DNA of 64,000 bases from Ralstonia sp. TCR112 (GTDB lineage: Bacteria > Pseudomonadota > Gammaproteobacteria > Burkholderiales > Burkholderiaceae), in NCBI RefSeq assembly GCF_007997035.1, contig NZ_VOSS01000044.1:1-64000 (forward strand), given 5' to 3'. Of the stretch, positions 13,774 to 22,103 are shown piece by piece; position 1 is the stretch's first letter, and each line of letters opens with the position of its first letter. The notes under the pieces are model-generated. The model saw nothing but the letters and a program-made list of their open reading frames with translations, was not told the DNA's origin and ran no database searches. Both the position numbers and the translations under genes were made by a program.

Positions 13774-13887
13774 ACACCAACTTCGCTTTACCGCCCGGCC
13801 GTGTGACCGAGGCCGAATAGTAGCCGCCAGTTTCGTCCTGCGCAACCCCCCTTCCCGCCTGCCTGTTTCCCTCCTCGCAAAAACCCC

Positions 13888-13922
13888 TTGCATCTGATAA
13901 CTTACGTGATAACATGTACTCA
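13888..13922 (+). promoter_or_regulatory. promoter with phage operator ahead of the recombination operon
   Basis: A -35 box TTGCAT (13888-13893), a 16-base spacer and a -10 box TAACAT (13910-13915). The 16-bp palindrome TGATAACATGTACTCA (13907-13922) covers the -10 box. The same palindrome recurs at eight other places in the prophage. A further half-site TGATAAC is at 13895. Binding by the repressor at 54083-54541 would block this promoter (inferred). Confidence 0.7.
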
Positions 13923-13949
13923 CGTTAGCGACGAACACGGGAGCGGCAA

Positions 13950-14267
13950 ATGACGAACGAAAACGCGATCAACCGGCAGGCCACGATGAGCAATGCGGCC
14001 TACCAGATCGAAAAGGCTCTGGCCGCTCAACCGCAAGTCGCCAAAGACAACCGCATCCAGTTGATCGGCTCCGGTTCGTTCGGCGATCTGGCCGTCGATT
14101 TCTGGGGCGTCGTGGATCGCGGCGAGGTCGATCTGTGGGATGTGGCGCTGGCCGGTACGAGCGTAAGCATGACGAGCGTCATCACCGGCAAGCAATGGGA
14201 TGACCTCCAGAACGATGCGCAAAGCATCTACGACAACCAACGTTCGCCGTACGGGGTGGCCGCATGA
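13950..14267 (+). CDS. hypothetical phage protein, first gene of the left operon
   Basis: A 105-residue soluble, acidic protein with no family I recognise. A purine-rich ribosome site (GGGAGCGG) precedes the ATG. It is the first gene after the operator-promoter and overlaps the next gene by ATGA, so they are probably co-translated. Confidence 0.65.
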   Translation: MTNENAINRQATMSNAAYQIEKALAAQPQVAKDNRIQLIGSGSFGDLAVDFWGVVDRGEVDLWDVALAGTSVSMTSVITGKQWDDLQNDAQSIYDNQRSPYGVAA

Positions 14268-14422
14268 GTCACGAAATCTGGAGACAGCTCGGCCTGTTCG
14301 GGGCAACGACTGTTGTGCTGGGCGCGCTGCTTGCCTGGGGCTTGGCAAAAGCCCGCTCCGACTTCCAGCGCGAGTTTGAACAAGAGCAATCCGACGAGCG
14401 CAGCGAGAAGCGCCGGTACTGA
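14264..14422 (+). CDS. small single-pass membrane protein
   Basis: 52 residues: one hydrophobic segment at about residues 8-28, then a charged tail rich in Glu, Arg and Lys. The start overlaps the previous stop (ATGA). Function unknown; size and shape are typical of small early phage membrane proteins. Confidence 0.55.
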   Translation: MSHEIWRQLGLFGATTVVLGALLAWGLAKARSDFQREFEQEQSDERSEKRRY

Positions 14423-14436
14423 TAGGGGTTGACGAG

Positions 14437-14682
14437 ATGCGCGATCTGAAAACCATTCACACGCAAGAACTCAGTGACGTTTTGTCGGCAGCTCGCATCT
14501 GCTTCTTTTGCGAGCCGCGCACTTCAACGCAGGTCCAGATGTTCAAGGCTAGCTTCGGCGCTTTGTTTTGCGAGCCCGGAGCGCATTTTGTGCATCGCTA
14601 CGCGGCATATGACGAGAACAAATCGATGGTGCCCGAAGTGCTTGCAAACATCGCTGTTGAGCTTGAGGCGCGCGCCGCCTAA
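14437..14682 (+). CDS. hypothetical phage protein
   Basis: An 81-residue protein with two cysteines spaced ICFFCEP and no recognised domain. It follows the previous gene by 14 bases, with a GGGG-rich ribosome site. Part of the left early operon. Confidence 0.55.
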   Translation: MRDLKTIHTQELSDVLSAARICFFCEPRTSTQVQMFKASFGALFCEPGAHFVHRYAAYDENKSMVPEVLANIAVELEARAA

Positions 14683-14711
14683 CCCACCACTGACACTGAG
14701 GGATGACAGAC

Positions 14712-15008
14712 ATGCTTAACGAAGAAAACATCGCCGACGAACACGCTGCACAGTTTCGCTGGGAATTTGGCAGCCCATTTGCCGGGCCGTATTCCGCAGA
14801 AACCGCACCAATTGATGCTGCGATGCAGGCTGCAGCTGACGCACATCTCGCGCGAGTGCTGCGCCGGTCCACGTTCCGGCCATGCAAGTTTTGCGGCACG
14901 CAAATCTATTTTGAGGACCGTCGCCCCTACGAGTCGGGCAGCTATCCGCATGTTTGCGGGCAGATGCAACGCGCGGCACTGGACGCGCTCCGCAATAGCG
15001 CCGCCTGA
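14712..15008 (+). CDS. hypothetical phage protein with a Cys pair
   Basis: 98 residues. CKFC followed about 20 residues later by HVC suggests a small metal site. The start at 14712 is chosen over the ATG at 14703, since GAGGG (14698-14702) is 9 bases before it but touches the earlier ATG. Function unknown. Confidence 0.55.
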   Translation: MLNEENIADEHAAQFRWEFGSPFAGPYSAETAPIDAAMQAAADAHLARVLRRSTFRPCKFCGTQIYFEDRRPYESGSYPHVCGQMQRAALDALRNSAA

Positions 15009-15026
15009 CCCCCAAGGAGCCTGACC

Positions 15027-15479
15027 ATGAATACGAAGTACACGCCGCGTTATGAAGTTACGCATGACGGCCGGGTGTTTTCTGTGGATACGAATTGGCG
15101 CGGCATGGGCAAGCGGGAGATGGTTCAGACGCTTAACGCTCACGGCTATCCGTCAGTGCGAATCATCGTCAACGGAAAGCGCAAGCGCGTAACTGTGCAT
15201 TCGTTGGTGGTGAAAACGCATATTGGGCCGCAGCCTGCCCCGGGGTACGAGATTCGACATCTTGATGGCAACAAGCTCAATCCGCACTACAAGAACTTGG
15301 CGTGGGGAACCCAGAAAGAGAACGCGGCAGATCGTGATCTGCACGGAAAAACGTCGCGCGGCAAGAAGCATTCCGATGCGATCAAACGCAGCAAACATGC
15401 TGAGAAAGTTAAACGTGGCGCCGAGCATTACATGGCTCGCGCCAAAGCCACCGGAGCCAGCCATGTGCATGACAAATGA
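15027..15479 (+). CDS. HNH-type homing endonuclease
   Basis: 150 residues. The central part has the layout of the HNH nucleases found free-standing in phages: VHSLVVKTHIGP, then EIRHLDGNKLNPHYKNLAWGT, giving the His-Asp and Asn residues of the beta-beta-alpha metal fold, followed by a Lys-rich DNA-binding tail. The N-terminus resembles a NUMOD4-type segment. It probably cuts related phage genomes and spreads itself. Preceded by AAGGAG. Confidence 0.8.
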   Translation: MNTKYTPRYEVTHDGRVFSVDTNWRGMGKREMVQTLNAHGYPSVRIIVNGKRKRVTVHSLVVKTHIGPQPAPGYEIRHLDGNKLNPHYKNLAWGTQKENAADRDLHGKTSRGKKHSDAIKRSKHAEKVKRGAEHYMARAKATGASHVHDK

Positions 15480-15675
15480 AGCCGCAGCGATCAAATTGGC
15501 CGAGCGCGACAACCTTGTGGGGGAGTTAGTGGAGGCGTTGGAATCGTTCGTAAAAGCCGTCGAATGGGCCGATGCAAACAAAGATTCGCCGTATAGCGCC
15601 CTTAAGCACTTTTCGTACTGCGCGCATGCGGCACGTGAGGCAATCGCCAAAGCCCGCGAAGGAGCCCAGTCATGA
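15463..15675 (+). CDS. hypothetical phage protein
   Basis: A 70-residue, helix-rich protein (EAAAIKLAERDNLVGELVEAL start region) with no recognised family. GGAG lies 7 bases before the ATG at 15463, inside the end of the nuclease gene, so translation is probably coupled. Confidence 0.5.
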   Translation: MCMTNEAAAIKLAERDNLVGELVEALESFVKAVEWADANKDSPYSALKHFSYCAHAAREAIAKAREGAQS

Positions 15676-15860
15676 ACTCAAGCGACGTGAAATGCGTGCA
15701 GGGCGCAATCGTCCTGTACATCGACCCGGCAGCAGTGGTGGATACGACAAAGCTTGTGCGTGACACCGATTACGTGCTGCTGCAGATGATGGGGAAGATC
15801 AAGCATCGGGCGGATGGGTTGCCAGCGTTGCGATACAGCGGCTGGCCTTTTAAGCACTAA
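15672..15860 (+). CDS. hypothetical small phage protein
   Basis: 62 residues, mixed alpha/beta, no recognised domain. The ATG overlaps the previous stop (ATGA). It ends just before a structured non-coding stretch. Confidence 0.5.
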   Translation: MNSSDVKCVQGAIVLYIDPAAVVDTTKLVRDTDYVLLQMMGKIKHRADGLPALRYSGWPFKH

Positions 15861-15883
15861 CGCTACGCCCGGCGTAATGGGCG

Positions 15884-16067
15884 CTCTGTGATTGAGATTG
15901 CGATGCCTCTGGATGCCCCCGGTGGCTTTTGTCGGCCGATACGTAGTCTCAATCACAGAGGGTGAAGGAACAGGGGAAGAGTTCCGGCGCGCCAACTGGA
16001 CGCGAGTTGGTCGGTTCGCATCCCAAGCTAAAGGGACACCTGGGTTACCCACCGCCAGGCGCCCTCT
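15884..16067 (+). ncRNA. candidate structured RNA between two phage genes
   Basis: No gene fits 15861-16083. CTCTGTGATTGAGA (15884-15897) pairs with its perfect complement at 15947-15960, extendable to about 19 bp. AGAGGGTG (15957-15964) can instead pair with CGCCCTCT (16060-16067), enclosing two hairpins (GGAAC/GTTCC and CCAACT/AGTTGG). The two folds share bases 15957-15960, so they exclude each other. It could be a leader switch or a stable phage RNA; no known family is recognised. Confidence 0.4.
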
Positions 16068-16083
16068 CTAACAGGAGATCGCA

Positions 16084-16269
16084 ATGCAATTCTCGAAAGA
16101 CGTACGGCACTACGCCAGCACACCGCGTTCGCTGAGTTCTTCCAAATTCGGGCCGTATGCGCGGCTGTCGGTGGAAAAACGCAAGGGTATCGCTGACTGG
16201 GCCTATGCAATCGGCATCGGGGCATGCATTGGGGTCATGTGGTACGTCACCGTTCTGGCTCGCGCCTGA
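16084..16269 (+). CDS. small membrane protein
   Basis: 61 residues with one membrane segment at about residues 38-57 (WAYAIGIGACIGVMWYVTV). CAGGAG lies 7 bases before the ATG. Function unknown. Confidence 0.5.
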   Translation: MQFSKDVRHYASTPRSLSSSKFGPYARLSVEKRKGIADWAYAIGIGACIGVMWYVTVLARA

Positions 16270-16325
16270 CATGGAAGACGACCTAGACGACGCCGCTGAC
16301 TGTTTGTTTTGGTACGAGGAAAGAA

Positions 16326-16436
16326 ATGGAAGCTGTGTTTCACGATCTGCGCTCCGCACTAGTTGCAGCAATGCGCGAATGGCAGCGGTGCCGATGGCTG
16401 CGCAAGCATGGCAACCCGGATCGTTGCCCCTTTTAA
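16326..16436 (+). CDS. very small hypothetical phage protein
   Basis: A 36-residue frame (MEAVFHDLRSALVAAMREW start, ends CPF) with a strong ribosome site GAGGAAAG. It was chosen over a longer overlapping frame from 16271, which runs into the next gene. No family is recognised. Confidence 0.45.
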   Translation: MEAVFHDLRSALVAAMREWQRCRWLRKHGNPDRCPF

Positions 16437-16460
16437 ACCAATCAGAAAAGGAATCAGGAA

Positions 16461-17123
16461 ATGAGCATCGCGACGATGATTATCGGAGAGAGCGGAACCG
16501 GAAAGAGCACGAGCCTCCGCAACCTTGACCCGCAAAACACGCTGTTGATTCAGGCGGTAAAGAAGCCGCTTCCGTTTCGCTCGACGGACTGGAAGCCCGT
16601 TGTGAAGGGCCAAGGAGGATCTGTTTTTGTCAGCGACAACAGCGCCCATATCGTTGCCGCCATGCAGCGCACAGACAAGGAAATCATTGTCATTGATGAC
16701 TTCCAGTACGTGCTTGCAAACGAGTTCATGCGCCGCGTGACGGACAACGAAACCGGCAATGGTGCATTCGCCAAGTACAACGAAATCGCCCGCCACGCAT
16801 GGGATGTGCTAATGGCATCGACCTCGCTGCCGGATCACAAGCGCGTCTACATCCTGAGCCACACCAGCACAGACGATTTCGGTAAGACCAAGATCAAGAC
16901 CATCGGCAAGCTGCTCGACGAAAAGATCGTCATGGAGGGTCTTGTGACCATTGTGCTGCGGACCGTGGTTGCCAACGGCGACTACATGTTCAGCACCAAG
17001 AACAACGGCCAAGACACGGTGAAGTCACCGATTGGCCTCTTTGAATCCGATCTGATCGAGAACGATCTCGCCCAGGTGGACAAGGCGATCACTGCCTATT
17101 ACGACCTCAAGCAAGCAGCATAA
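16461..17123 (+). CDS. Sak4-like single-strand annealing ATPase
   Basis: A 220-residue RecA-fold NTPase with Walker A GESGTGKS (residues 9-16), a Walker B-like strand EIIVIDDFQY and a conserved ILSHTS segment. Small RecA-core ATPases of this form (Sak4 group) act as phage annealing recombinases. The next gene ends like an SSB and NinB follows, which is a usual recombination set. It probably works in recombination-dependent replication and repair. Ribosome site CAGGAA precedes the ATG. Confidence 0.75.
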   Translation: MSIATMIIGESGTGKSTSLRNLDPQNTLLIQAVKKPLPFRSTDWKPVVKGQGGSVFVSDNSAHIVAAMQRTDKEIIVIDDFQYVLANEFMRRVTDNETGNGAFAKYNEIARHAWDVLMASTSLPDHKRVYILSHTSTDDFGKTKIKTIGKLLDEKIVMEGLVTIVLRTVVANGDYMFSTKNNGQDTVKSPIGLFESDLIENDLAQVDKAITAYYDLKQAA

Positions 17124-17133
17124 GGAAACCAGC

Positions 17134-17820
17134 ATGTACACACTCGATAAGCAAGCAGCTATGAACGCTGACAGCACGGGCAAGTGGCTCACCGAAACCG
17201 GCAAGTATGTTGGCCGCATCCTGTGCGCCGAAGACATCAAGTCGGATCGCACGGGCACGAAAGGCATTGCTCTGACCCTGCAAGCCAACGATGGCCGCGA
17301 AACGCGCCAATTCATCTACACCGAGAAAGAAGACGGCACGCGCCTCTCTGGTTTCGATCTGGTGATGGCGCTCATGACCTGCCTGAAGCTGCGTGACATG
17401 AAGCCCGTGACCGGACAGGTCAAGCGCTGGGACCGCGAGGCAAAGCAGGAATACATGGAGCAAGGCCAGGTATACCCCGAGCTTGCCAACAAGCAGATTG
17501 GCTTCCTGCTGCAGAAGACCGAAGAAGAAAGCCGCAAGACGCCCGGAGAAACCGCGTGGACTGCAAAGTTGGTTGGCGTGTTTGAGTCGCAAACCGAACT
17601 CACCGCGTCCGAAATTCTGAGCGGCAAAAAGACTCCGGAAGCGCTTGCGCAACGTGTGGCATTGCTGGCCGACCGTCCGTTGAAAAAGCGTCCCGCAGCA
17701 GCAAGCCATAGCTCTGCCAATGCCTATACCAATGCATCGAATGGCGGCGGAGCAGGCTTTGACGACTCAGATATTCCTTTCCTTCAGCACATGCGCGGCT
17801 TTGCTGGGCACCTGATCTGA
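17134..17820 (+). CDS. single-stranded DNA-binding protein partner of the Sak4-like ATPase
   Basis: 228 residues. The N-terminal two thirds form a beta-rich OB-like domain; the C-terminus is a Gly/Asn/Ser linker ending in FDDSDIPFLQHM. Asp-Asp-x-Asp-Ile-Pro-Phe resembles the acidic tail by which SSBs bind partner proteins, except that residues follow it. Such proteins are found next to Sak4 in many phages. It lies 10 bases after the ATPase gene, in one operon. Confidence 0.65.
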   Translation: MYTLDKQAAMNADSTGKWLTETGKYVGRILCAEDIKSDRTGTKGIALTLQANDGRETRQFIYTEKEDGTRLSGFDLVMALMTCLKLRDMKPVTGQVKRWDREAKQEYMEQGQVYPELANKQIGFLLQKTEEESRKTPGETAWTAKLVGVFESQTELTASEILSGKKTPEALAQRVALLADRPLKKRPAAASHSSANAYTNASNGGGAGFDDSDIPFLQHMRGFAGHLI

Positions 17821-17829
17821 TGAACCGCC

Positions 17830-18111
17830 ATGATCGATTTCAAAGACATTCCAGAAGAGTTGATTCGAGCGCGCGGCCAGTACGCAACTGTGCGGTCCGC
17901 GCTTGATGACGAGATGCGGAACATGCAAACGCTCTGTGCCGTTATCTCGTCTCGGTCGGCATCGGTTCTTCGTGATCTGCAAGAGGGACACGATGTGAAG
18001 CATGTTCTTGACGAGATGCGCGACAAGATCAACGAGATGGAAACGTCCGCCAAGTCGATCAAGGCGCTGCAAGCCCAACGTGCCGAATTGAAGTCTGCCG
18101 CCTGGAGTTGA
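17830..18111 (+). CDS. hypothetical coiled-coil phage protein
   Basis: 93 residues, almost wholly helical with heptad-like spacing (EELIRARGQYATVRSALDDE region; KINEMETSAKSIKALQAQ). No family is recognised. It lies between the SSB-like gene and ninB with short gaps and may belong to the same recombination set. Confidence 0.55.
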   Translation: MIDFKDIPEELIRARGQYATVRSALDDEMRNMQTLCAVISSRSASVLRDLQEGHDVKHVLDEMRDKINEMETSAKSIKALQAQRAELKSAAWS

Positions 18112-18112
18112 T

Positions 18113-18520
18113 ATGTCTGCTGCAAAAACCTTCGTCCTGCGCGGCGAACCCAACGCGCAAGCCCTGTGGAACTTTCTCAAGCACAACTGGAGGGCGCTGG
18201 CTGATGCTGGTAAGCCGCTGGCTGTGGATATATCTGAATACCACGCCAAGCGTAGCCTAGACCAGAACAAGCGCCTGCACGCGATGCTGAACGAGATTTC
18301 GCAGAACGCTTACCTGAATGGGCGCCGGTACGAGATGGAGGCGTGGAAAGAATTTTACCGCGCGCGATACATCGGAACCGAGGAAATCGAGTTGCCAGAC
18401 GGACGGCGGATCGAGCGGGGCATTTCAACGACAACGCTGAACAAGCAGGAATTCGCGGACTTTCTGACCGCAATCGAATCCCACGCCGCAGCAGAGTTCG
18501 GCCTTGAGTTCAGGGACTAG
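18113..18520 (+). CDS. ninB: NinB-family recombination protein
   Basis: 135 residues matching the lambda NinB/Orf layout: DISEYHAKRSLDQNKRLHAMLNEIS in the first half, a central WKEFYRARYIG, and STTTLNKQEFADFLTAIESHAA at the end. Lambda Orf binds SSB-coated single-stranded DNA and helps load the recombinase, in place of host RecFOR. Its position after Sak4 and SSB genes agrees. Confidence 0.85.
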   Translation: MSAAKTFVLRGEPNAQALWNFLKHNWRALADAGKPLAVDISEYHAKRSLDQNKRLHAMLNEISQNAYLNGRRYEMEAWKEFYRARYIGTEEIELPDGRRIERGISTTTLNKQEFADFLTAIESHAAAEFGLEFRD

Positions 18521-18531
18521 CCGAGGAAGAC

Positions 18532-18882
18532 ATGGACAAGAGATTTACCGCTGGGCCGTGGAGTACGCGCGGCGAAGACGGCAAGTACTTCGATGAACAT
18601 TCGTGGAACGCTGACAACCACGATGCCGGCCGCACATCGTTTGTCCCAGTGCATGCGAATGGGACCGTTGTTGCCCTAGTTGTGCGCACAGATTGGAACG
18701 ATGAAAAGCTGGATGCAGACGCGAATCTCATCGCCGCTGCGCCCGAACTTCTGAAGGCTCTTGAAGATTTGTTCGGCGCAGATATGGAGTACTGCATGCG
18801 CATGGACGGCAAAGAGGATCAGCTTGAGGCCATCAGCAATGCTAGAGCCGCCATCGCTAAGGCTCTTGGAGACTCCACATGA
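18532..18882 (+). CDS. conserved hypothetical phage protein
   Basis: 116 residues. The pattern FTAGPWSTRG ... DADANLIAAAPELLKALEDL is common in proteins of tailed phages of proteobacteria, function unknown. The start follows a GAGGAAG ribosome site. It overlaps the next gene by ATGA. Confidence 0.65.
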   Translation: MDKRFTAGPWSTRGEDGKYFDEHSWNADNHDAGRTSFVPVHANGTVVALVVRTDWNDEKLDADANLIAAAPELLKALEDLFGADMEYCMRMDGKEDQLEAISNARAAIAKALGDST

Positions 18883-19067
18883 CCCCCGAGCGTGAAGCGC
18901 AGTTGCGCGAGATGTACATCAAGGAATTTGGCGAGCGCCCTAACAGCGCAGGAAGCTACCGGGAGCAAGACGACGCCGACGAATGGGATGTGCGTCTAGT
19001 TGGCTTCCTCGCCTGCGCCCGCGCGCTTGAGCCGTTGGTTAGGGATGGGAGCTACTGGAGAAGTTGA
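18879..19067 (+). CDS. hypothetical small phage protein
   Basis: 62 residues, acidic, one helix-rich region (MTPEREAQLREMYIKEFGER). No family is recognised. Overlaps the upstream stop by ATGA and the next gene by TTGA. Confidence 0.5.
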   Translation: MTPEREAQLREMYIKEFGERPNSAGSYREQDDADEWDVRLVGFLACARALEPLVRDGSYWRS

Positions 19068-19237
19068 GGCAGAAGCTCGAATGTGATGGATTTGGTTATT
19101 GGCTGCCCGAGATTTGTCTCAAAGAGATTCCGCCTGATGTAGAGGGTGTGGGGACTCCACCGACTCAAGAAGAGTTCAGAGAAGCAATCGACGCAGCCAT
19201 GAGCGCCGCGCTGGAGGATGGAAATGCAACTGAGTGA
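19064..19237 (+). CDS. hypothetical small phage protein with TTG start
   Basis: A 57-residue frame starting at TTG, which overlaps the previous stop, with GGAG a few bases before. The product is acidic (TPPTQEEFREAIDAAMSAAL near the end). It bridges a gap that would otherwise be unusual in this packed operon. No family is recognised. Confidence 0.45.
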   Translation: MRQKLECDGFGYWLPEICLKEIPPDVEGVGTPPTQEEFREAIDAAMSAALEDGNATE

Positions 19238-20501
19238 ACAGCAGATCAACCTGCTCCGAGAATTGCTGGGCTACATCGAGTTTGACCTCACAGGCCCGAC
19301 CGAGGAAAAGGTGCACAAGGCGCTAGAAGCGCTTGACGGGCTCCGCGCGCAGGCTGATGCGCGGCCCGTGGCTAGGTTTCACTTCGACGAAGCTGAGCTA
19401 GACGCCCTGTACGAAGCCATCGAATGGGCCAAGGATGAAGGACTGCCCGGTACGGCGGAACACCTGCAGGCGATCTTTGATGCGCACGACCCCGAAGCAT
19501 CGGCGCCGGGGCTGAGTGTCGAAGACGCAATGCGCATCGTGATGACGAATTGGGGCGACAAAGCCGCGATTGAAAAGGCGTTCGCCGCGAACCTCACCCG
19601 CGCCAGCGCCGCGACTGTGGCCGAGCCGGATACCGACAATGTGTGGCCTATCGTCAATATCACCGTCAGCGAAAACGGCGAGGTGACGGCCGCGAAGCTC
19701 TACGCGCCAGGCTTGCCGGCAGGAAATCACGATGTCTATCCGGTTCGCGTGCCATACATGGATGAGCACACCGAGGCATGGATGGCCGTAGCGAAGGCGC
19801 TCAAAGAGGTCGCGCCGGGCTATCTCGATGGTTCCGGGAACGGCATCGAGTGCGCCGTGAAAGCGATTCACCGCCTAGCCGCCCAGCAGCAGGCCGAGCC
19901 GCGGGCGGATGAGCGGGCAGTTGCCACACCGTTCCTGACTACCCAAGTTGAGGGCGACCCCAACCCGGCAAAACAACGGTTCCGCTTGGTCGCTGAATAC
20001 CGATCCTTAGACGATATGTATCGAGGTCACGATCTTTTTGTATCTGCCGTAAAAGCCGCCCAATCCCCCCAATTGGCGCCACTGACGTGGTACGACGGCG
20101 AGCCGCCTTTCCCGCAGCGCGAGGAATGGTTCATCGCGGAAACCATCTATGGTGAGCGTGTAGTACTTCGTGCGCTGCCGGAGGAATACACCTACGACTA
20201 CAAAACCGCAGATGAAACATACATGAAGGCGAAGAACGTCAAGCGCTGGATGCAATTCCCAGATTGCGAATTCCTGCCACCTAAAGCCGCCCAGTCCGGC
20301 CAGCGGGCGGGCGTGGCGGAGGATGCACGGGATGCGGCGCGGTATCGCTGGATGCGTGCTGCGTGGCTTGCTGACCCCGACGCGGGCGAAGACATTGCGT
20401 GGACGCCGATCATGCATTGCGTAGACGAGACTGACATGGATTCTGCAATCGATGCCGCTATCGCCGCCGCCCCCACGCAGCAGCAGGAGGGCGGGAAGTG
20501 A
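19218..20501 (+). CDS. large hypothetical phage protein (mosaic)
   Basis: 427 residues built of several segments joined by Ala/Gln-rich linkers (about residues 225, 270 and 360). Segments such as PLTWYDGEPPFPQREEWF and ARDAARYRWMRAAW resemble those shuffled among Ea22-like and DUF551-type phage proteins. No enzymatic motif is visible. An ATG at 19224 is an alternative start. Confidence 0.6.
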   Translation: MEMQLSEQQINLLRELLGYIEFDLTGPTEEKVHKALEALDGLRAQADARPVARFHFDEAELDALYEAIEWAKDEGLPGTAEHLQAIFDAHDPEASAPGLSVEDAMRIVMTNWGDKAAIEKAFAANLTRASAATVAEPDTDNVWPIVNITVSENGEVTAAKLYAPGLPAGNHDVYPVRVPYMDEHTEAWMAVAKALKEVAPGYLDGSGNGIECAVKAIHRLAAQQQAEPRADERAVATPFLTTQVEGDPNPAKQRFRLVAEYRSLDDMYRGHDLFVSAVKAAQSPQLAPLTWYDGEPPFPQREEWFIAETIYGERVVLRALPEEYTYDYKTADETYMKAKNVKRWMQFPDCEFLPPKAAQSGQRAGVAEDARDAARYRWMRAAWLADPDAGEDIAWTPIMHCVDETDMDSAIDAAIAAAPTQQQEGGK

Positions 20502-21166
20502 AACGGCGCCTTTGGTCTCCCGCAGAGGTCGAGCTTCTGAGACGGAACTATGCTGATTCGCGCACGGATGATCTCGCGCGAGTGCTGGATAGGCCCTCCT
20601 ACTCTGTATCAAACAAGGCGTATGCGCTCGGCCTTCACAAATCTGCCGCGTTCCTGGAGAGCAAAGATTCCGGGCGGCTCGATGGCTCGCGAGACAACGG
20701 CATGCGCTTCGCCAAGGGCCTGACGCCCTGGAACAAAGGCACCACGGGCGTTGTTGGCGTGCAGGAAGGCTGTCGCGCGACTCAGTTTAAGAAGGGACAG
20801 TCGCCCCACAACACGCAACCGATTGGCAGCTTTCGCCTAAACAAAGAAGGCCATCTGCAACAGAAGATCAGCAACGCCAGCGGATCGAACAGCATGCGTT
20901 GGCGAACCGTGGCCGAGCTCGTCTGGTGTGCCGCCAATGGCCCTTTGCCGCCAAAGCACATGGTTGTCTTCCGGCCCGGCTTGTTCTCCAACAAGTTGGA
21001 GGAGATCACGCTGGGCCGCATTGAGTGCATCAGCATGGCCGAAAACGCACGCCGCAACCATCCACGAATGCGTGATCCAGAGTTGGCGAAGCTGGTTCAA
21101 CTCAAGGGCGCAATCACGCGTCAGGTAAACCGTATCGTCCGCGAGGCGAAAGAGAGGCAATCGTGA
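20498..21166 (+). CDS. putative homing-type HNH nuclease with Myb/SANT-like N-terminus
   Basis: 222 residues. The N-terminus RRLWSPAEVELLRRNYAD with a second helix (SYSVSNKAYALGLH) looks like a SANT/Myb DNA-binding unit. The middle has GSFRLNKEGHLQQKI and RTVAELVWCAANGPLPPKHMV, followed by ITLGRIECISMAENARRN, the layout of phage HNH proteins although the catalytic histidines are not all clear. It may be a homing nuclease or a derived regulator. Overlaps neighbours by ATGA or GTGA. Confidence 0.6.
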   Translation: MKRRLWSPAEVELLRRNYADSRTDDLARVLDRPSYSVSNKAYALGLHKSAAFLESKDSGRLDGSRDNGMRFAKGLTPWNKGTTGVVGVQEGCRATQFKKGQSPHNTQPIGSFRLNKEGHLQQKISNASGSNSMRWRTVAELVWCAANGPLPPKHMVVFRPGLFSNKLEEITLGRIECISMAENARRNHPRMRDPELAKLVQLKGAITRQVNRIVREAKERQS

Positions 21167-21417
21167 GCAACAACATGACCACCGTTCGGCAGCATCTTCT
21201 TGACACGCTGGCTGACCTCCGCGACCGCAACAACCCCATGGAGGTTGAGCGTGCACGCGCGGTTGCGGACGTTGCCCGCGTCCTTGTCGATAGCGCCAAG
21301 GTGGAGGTGGACTACATCAAGGCGACCGCAGGAAATGGGGCTCCGTTCTTGCAGCCCGAAGACGACCAGGCGCTGCCAAACGGCATCACGGGTATCACAC
21401 GCCATGTTTGCCAGTAG
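21163..21417 (+). CDS. conserved hypothetical phage protein
   Basis: 84 residues with a GTG start. One long helix contains DTLADLRDRNNPMEVERARAV and ADVARVLVDSAKVEVDYIK. This pattern recurs in small proteins encoded near homing nucleases of Burkholderia and enterobacterial phages; function unknown. Confidence 0.55.
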   Translation: MSNNMTTVRQHLLDTLADLRDRNNPMEVERARAVADVARVLVDSAKVEVDYIKATAGNGAPFLQPEDDQALPNGITGITRHVCQ

Positions 21418-21443
21418 CGCAGCCGCAGCCATTGGAGAGAGCG

Positions 21444-21713
21444 ATGCCGATGATTGAGACGGTGCCGCGCGTGGTGTACCGCTCACCTTCACGTGGGCGC
21501 GCGTACTTCACAGCGAAAGCGGCGGCTAAAGCAGAAGCTGGTTGCATGCTGGCTAAGAAATATCCGTCCGAAAGGCCTGCGTACGAAGACGGCTTCTGTT
21601 TCGATCCGGGCTACCACTGGAGCGAGGACGAGCGTCTACGCCGCGTGCATGAGCGCCTGGTGCGCCTGATCTTGAAGAAGCTGCGGGCCAAGCCCGAGCA
21701 TGGGGAGGGGTGA
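21444..21713 (+). CDS. hypothetical phage protein
   Basis: 89 residues, basic. The ATG at 21444 has GGAGAG six bases upstream and is preferred over the TTG at 21408. The C-terminal helix (RLRRVHERLVRLILKKL) is amphipathic. No family is recognised. Confidence 0.5.
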   Translation: MPMIETVPRVVYRSPSRGRAYFTAKAAAKAEAGCMLAKKYPSERPAYEDGFCFDPGYHWSEDERLRRVHERLVRLILKKLRAKPEHGEG

Positions 21714-21714
21714 G

Positions 21715-22095
21715 ATGCTAGTCGAGAAATTAGGCGGTGCGCTGCTGGACTACTGGGTGGCGCGCGCGATGCGTGATGGCGAAGCGGCCTATTTCGAACA
21801 AGACGAGAACTGGCACGCTACGCTCAACGGCGTGCCCGTGCATTATTCAACCGACTGGGCGCAGGCCGGCCCGATCCTAGAGAACGAGTCAATTTCAACA
21901 GTCAAGATGTACGGCGAATGGCGTGCGGGCTATGGGTTCAATGTCGGGACAGAGTACGGAGAGCCCTGCCACGAATTGAAGCATGAGCAGATCGGCAAGA
22001 CCCCTTTGCAGGCCGCCATGCGTGCCTACGTGGCGAGTAAGTTCGGGGATGAAGTGCCAGATATGGCAGACGCGCAGTCGGGATCGGCTGGCTAG
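21715..22095 (+). CDS. DUF2591 / NinX-like phage protein
   Basis: 126 residues. LLDYWVARAMRDGE at the start, a middle with YSTDWAQAGPILENESI and a C-terminal MRAYVASKFGDEVPD follow the DUF2591 pattern (NinX of P22-like phages). Function unknown. A GGGGAGGGG ribosome site precedes it. Confidence 0.75.
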   Translation: MLVEKLGGALLDYWVARAMRDGEAAYFEQDENWHATLNGVPVHYSTDWAQAGPILENESISTVKMYGEWRAGYGFNVGTEYGEPCHELKHEQIGKTPLQAAMRAYVASKFGDEVPDMADAQSGSAG

Positions 22096-22103
22096 GAGGA
22101 AGG

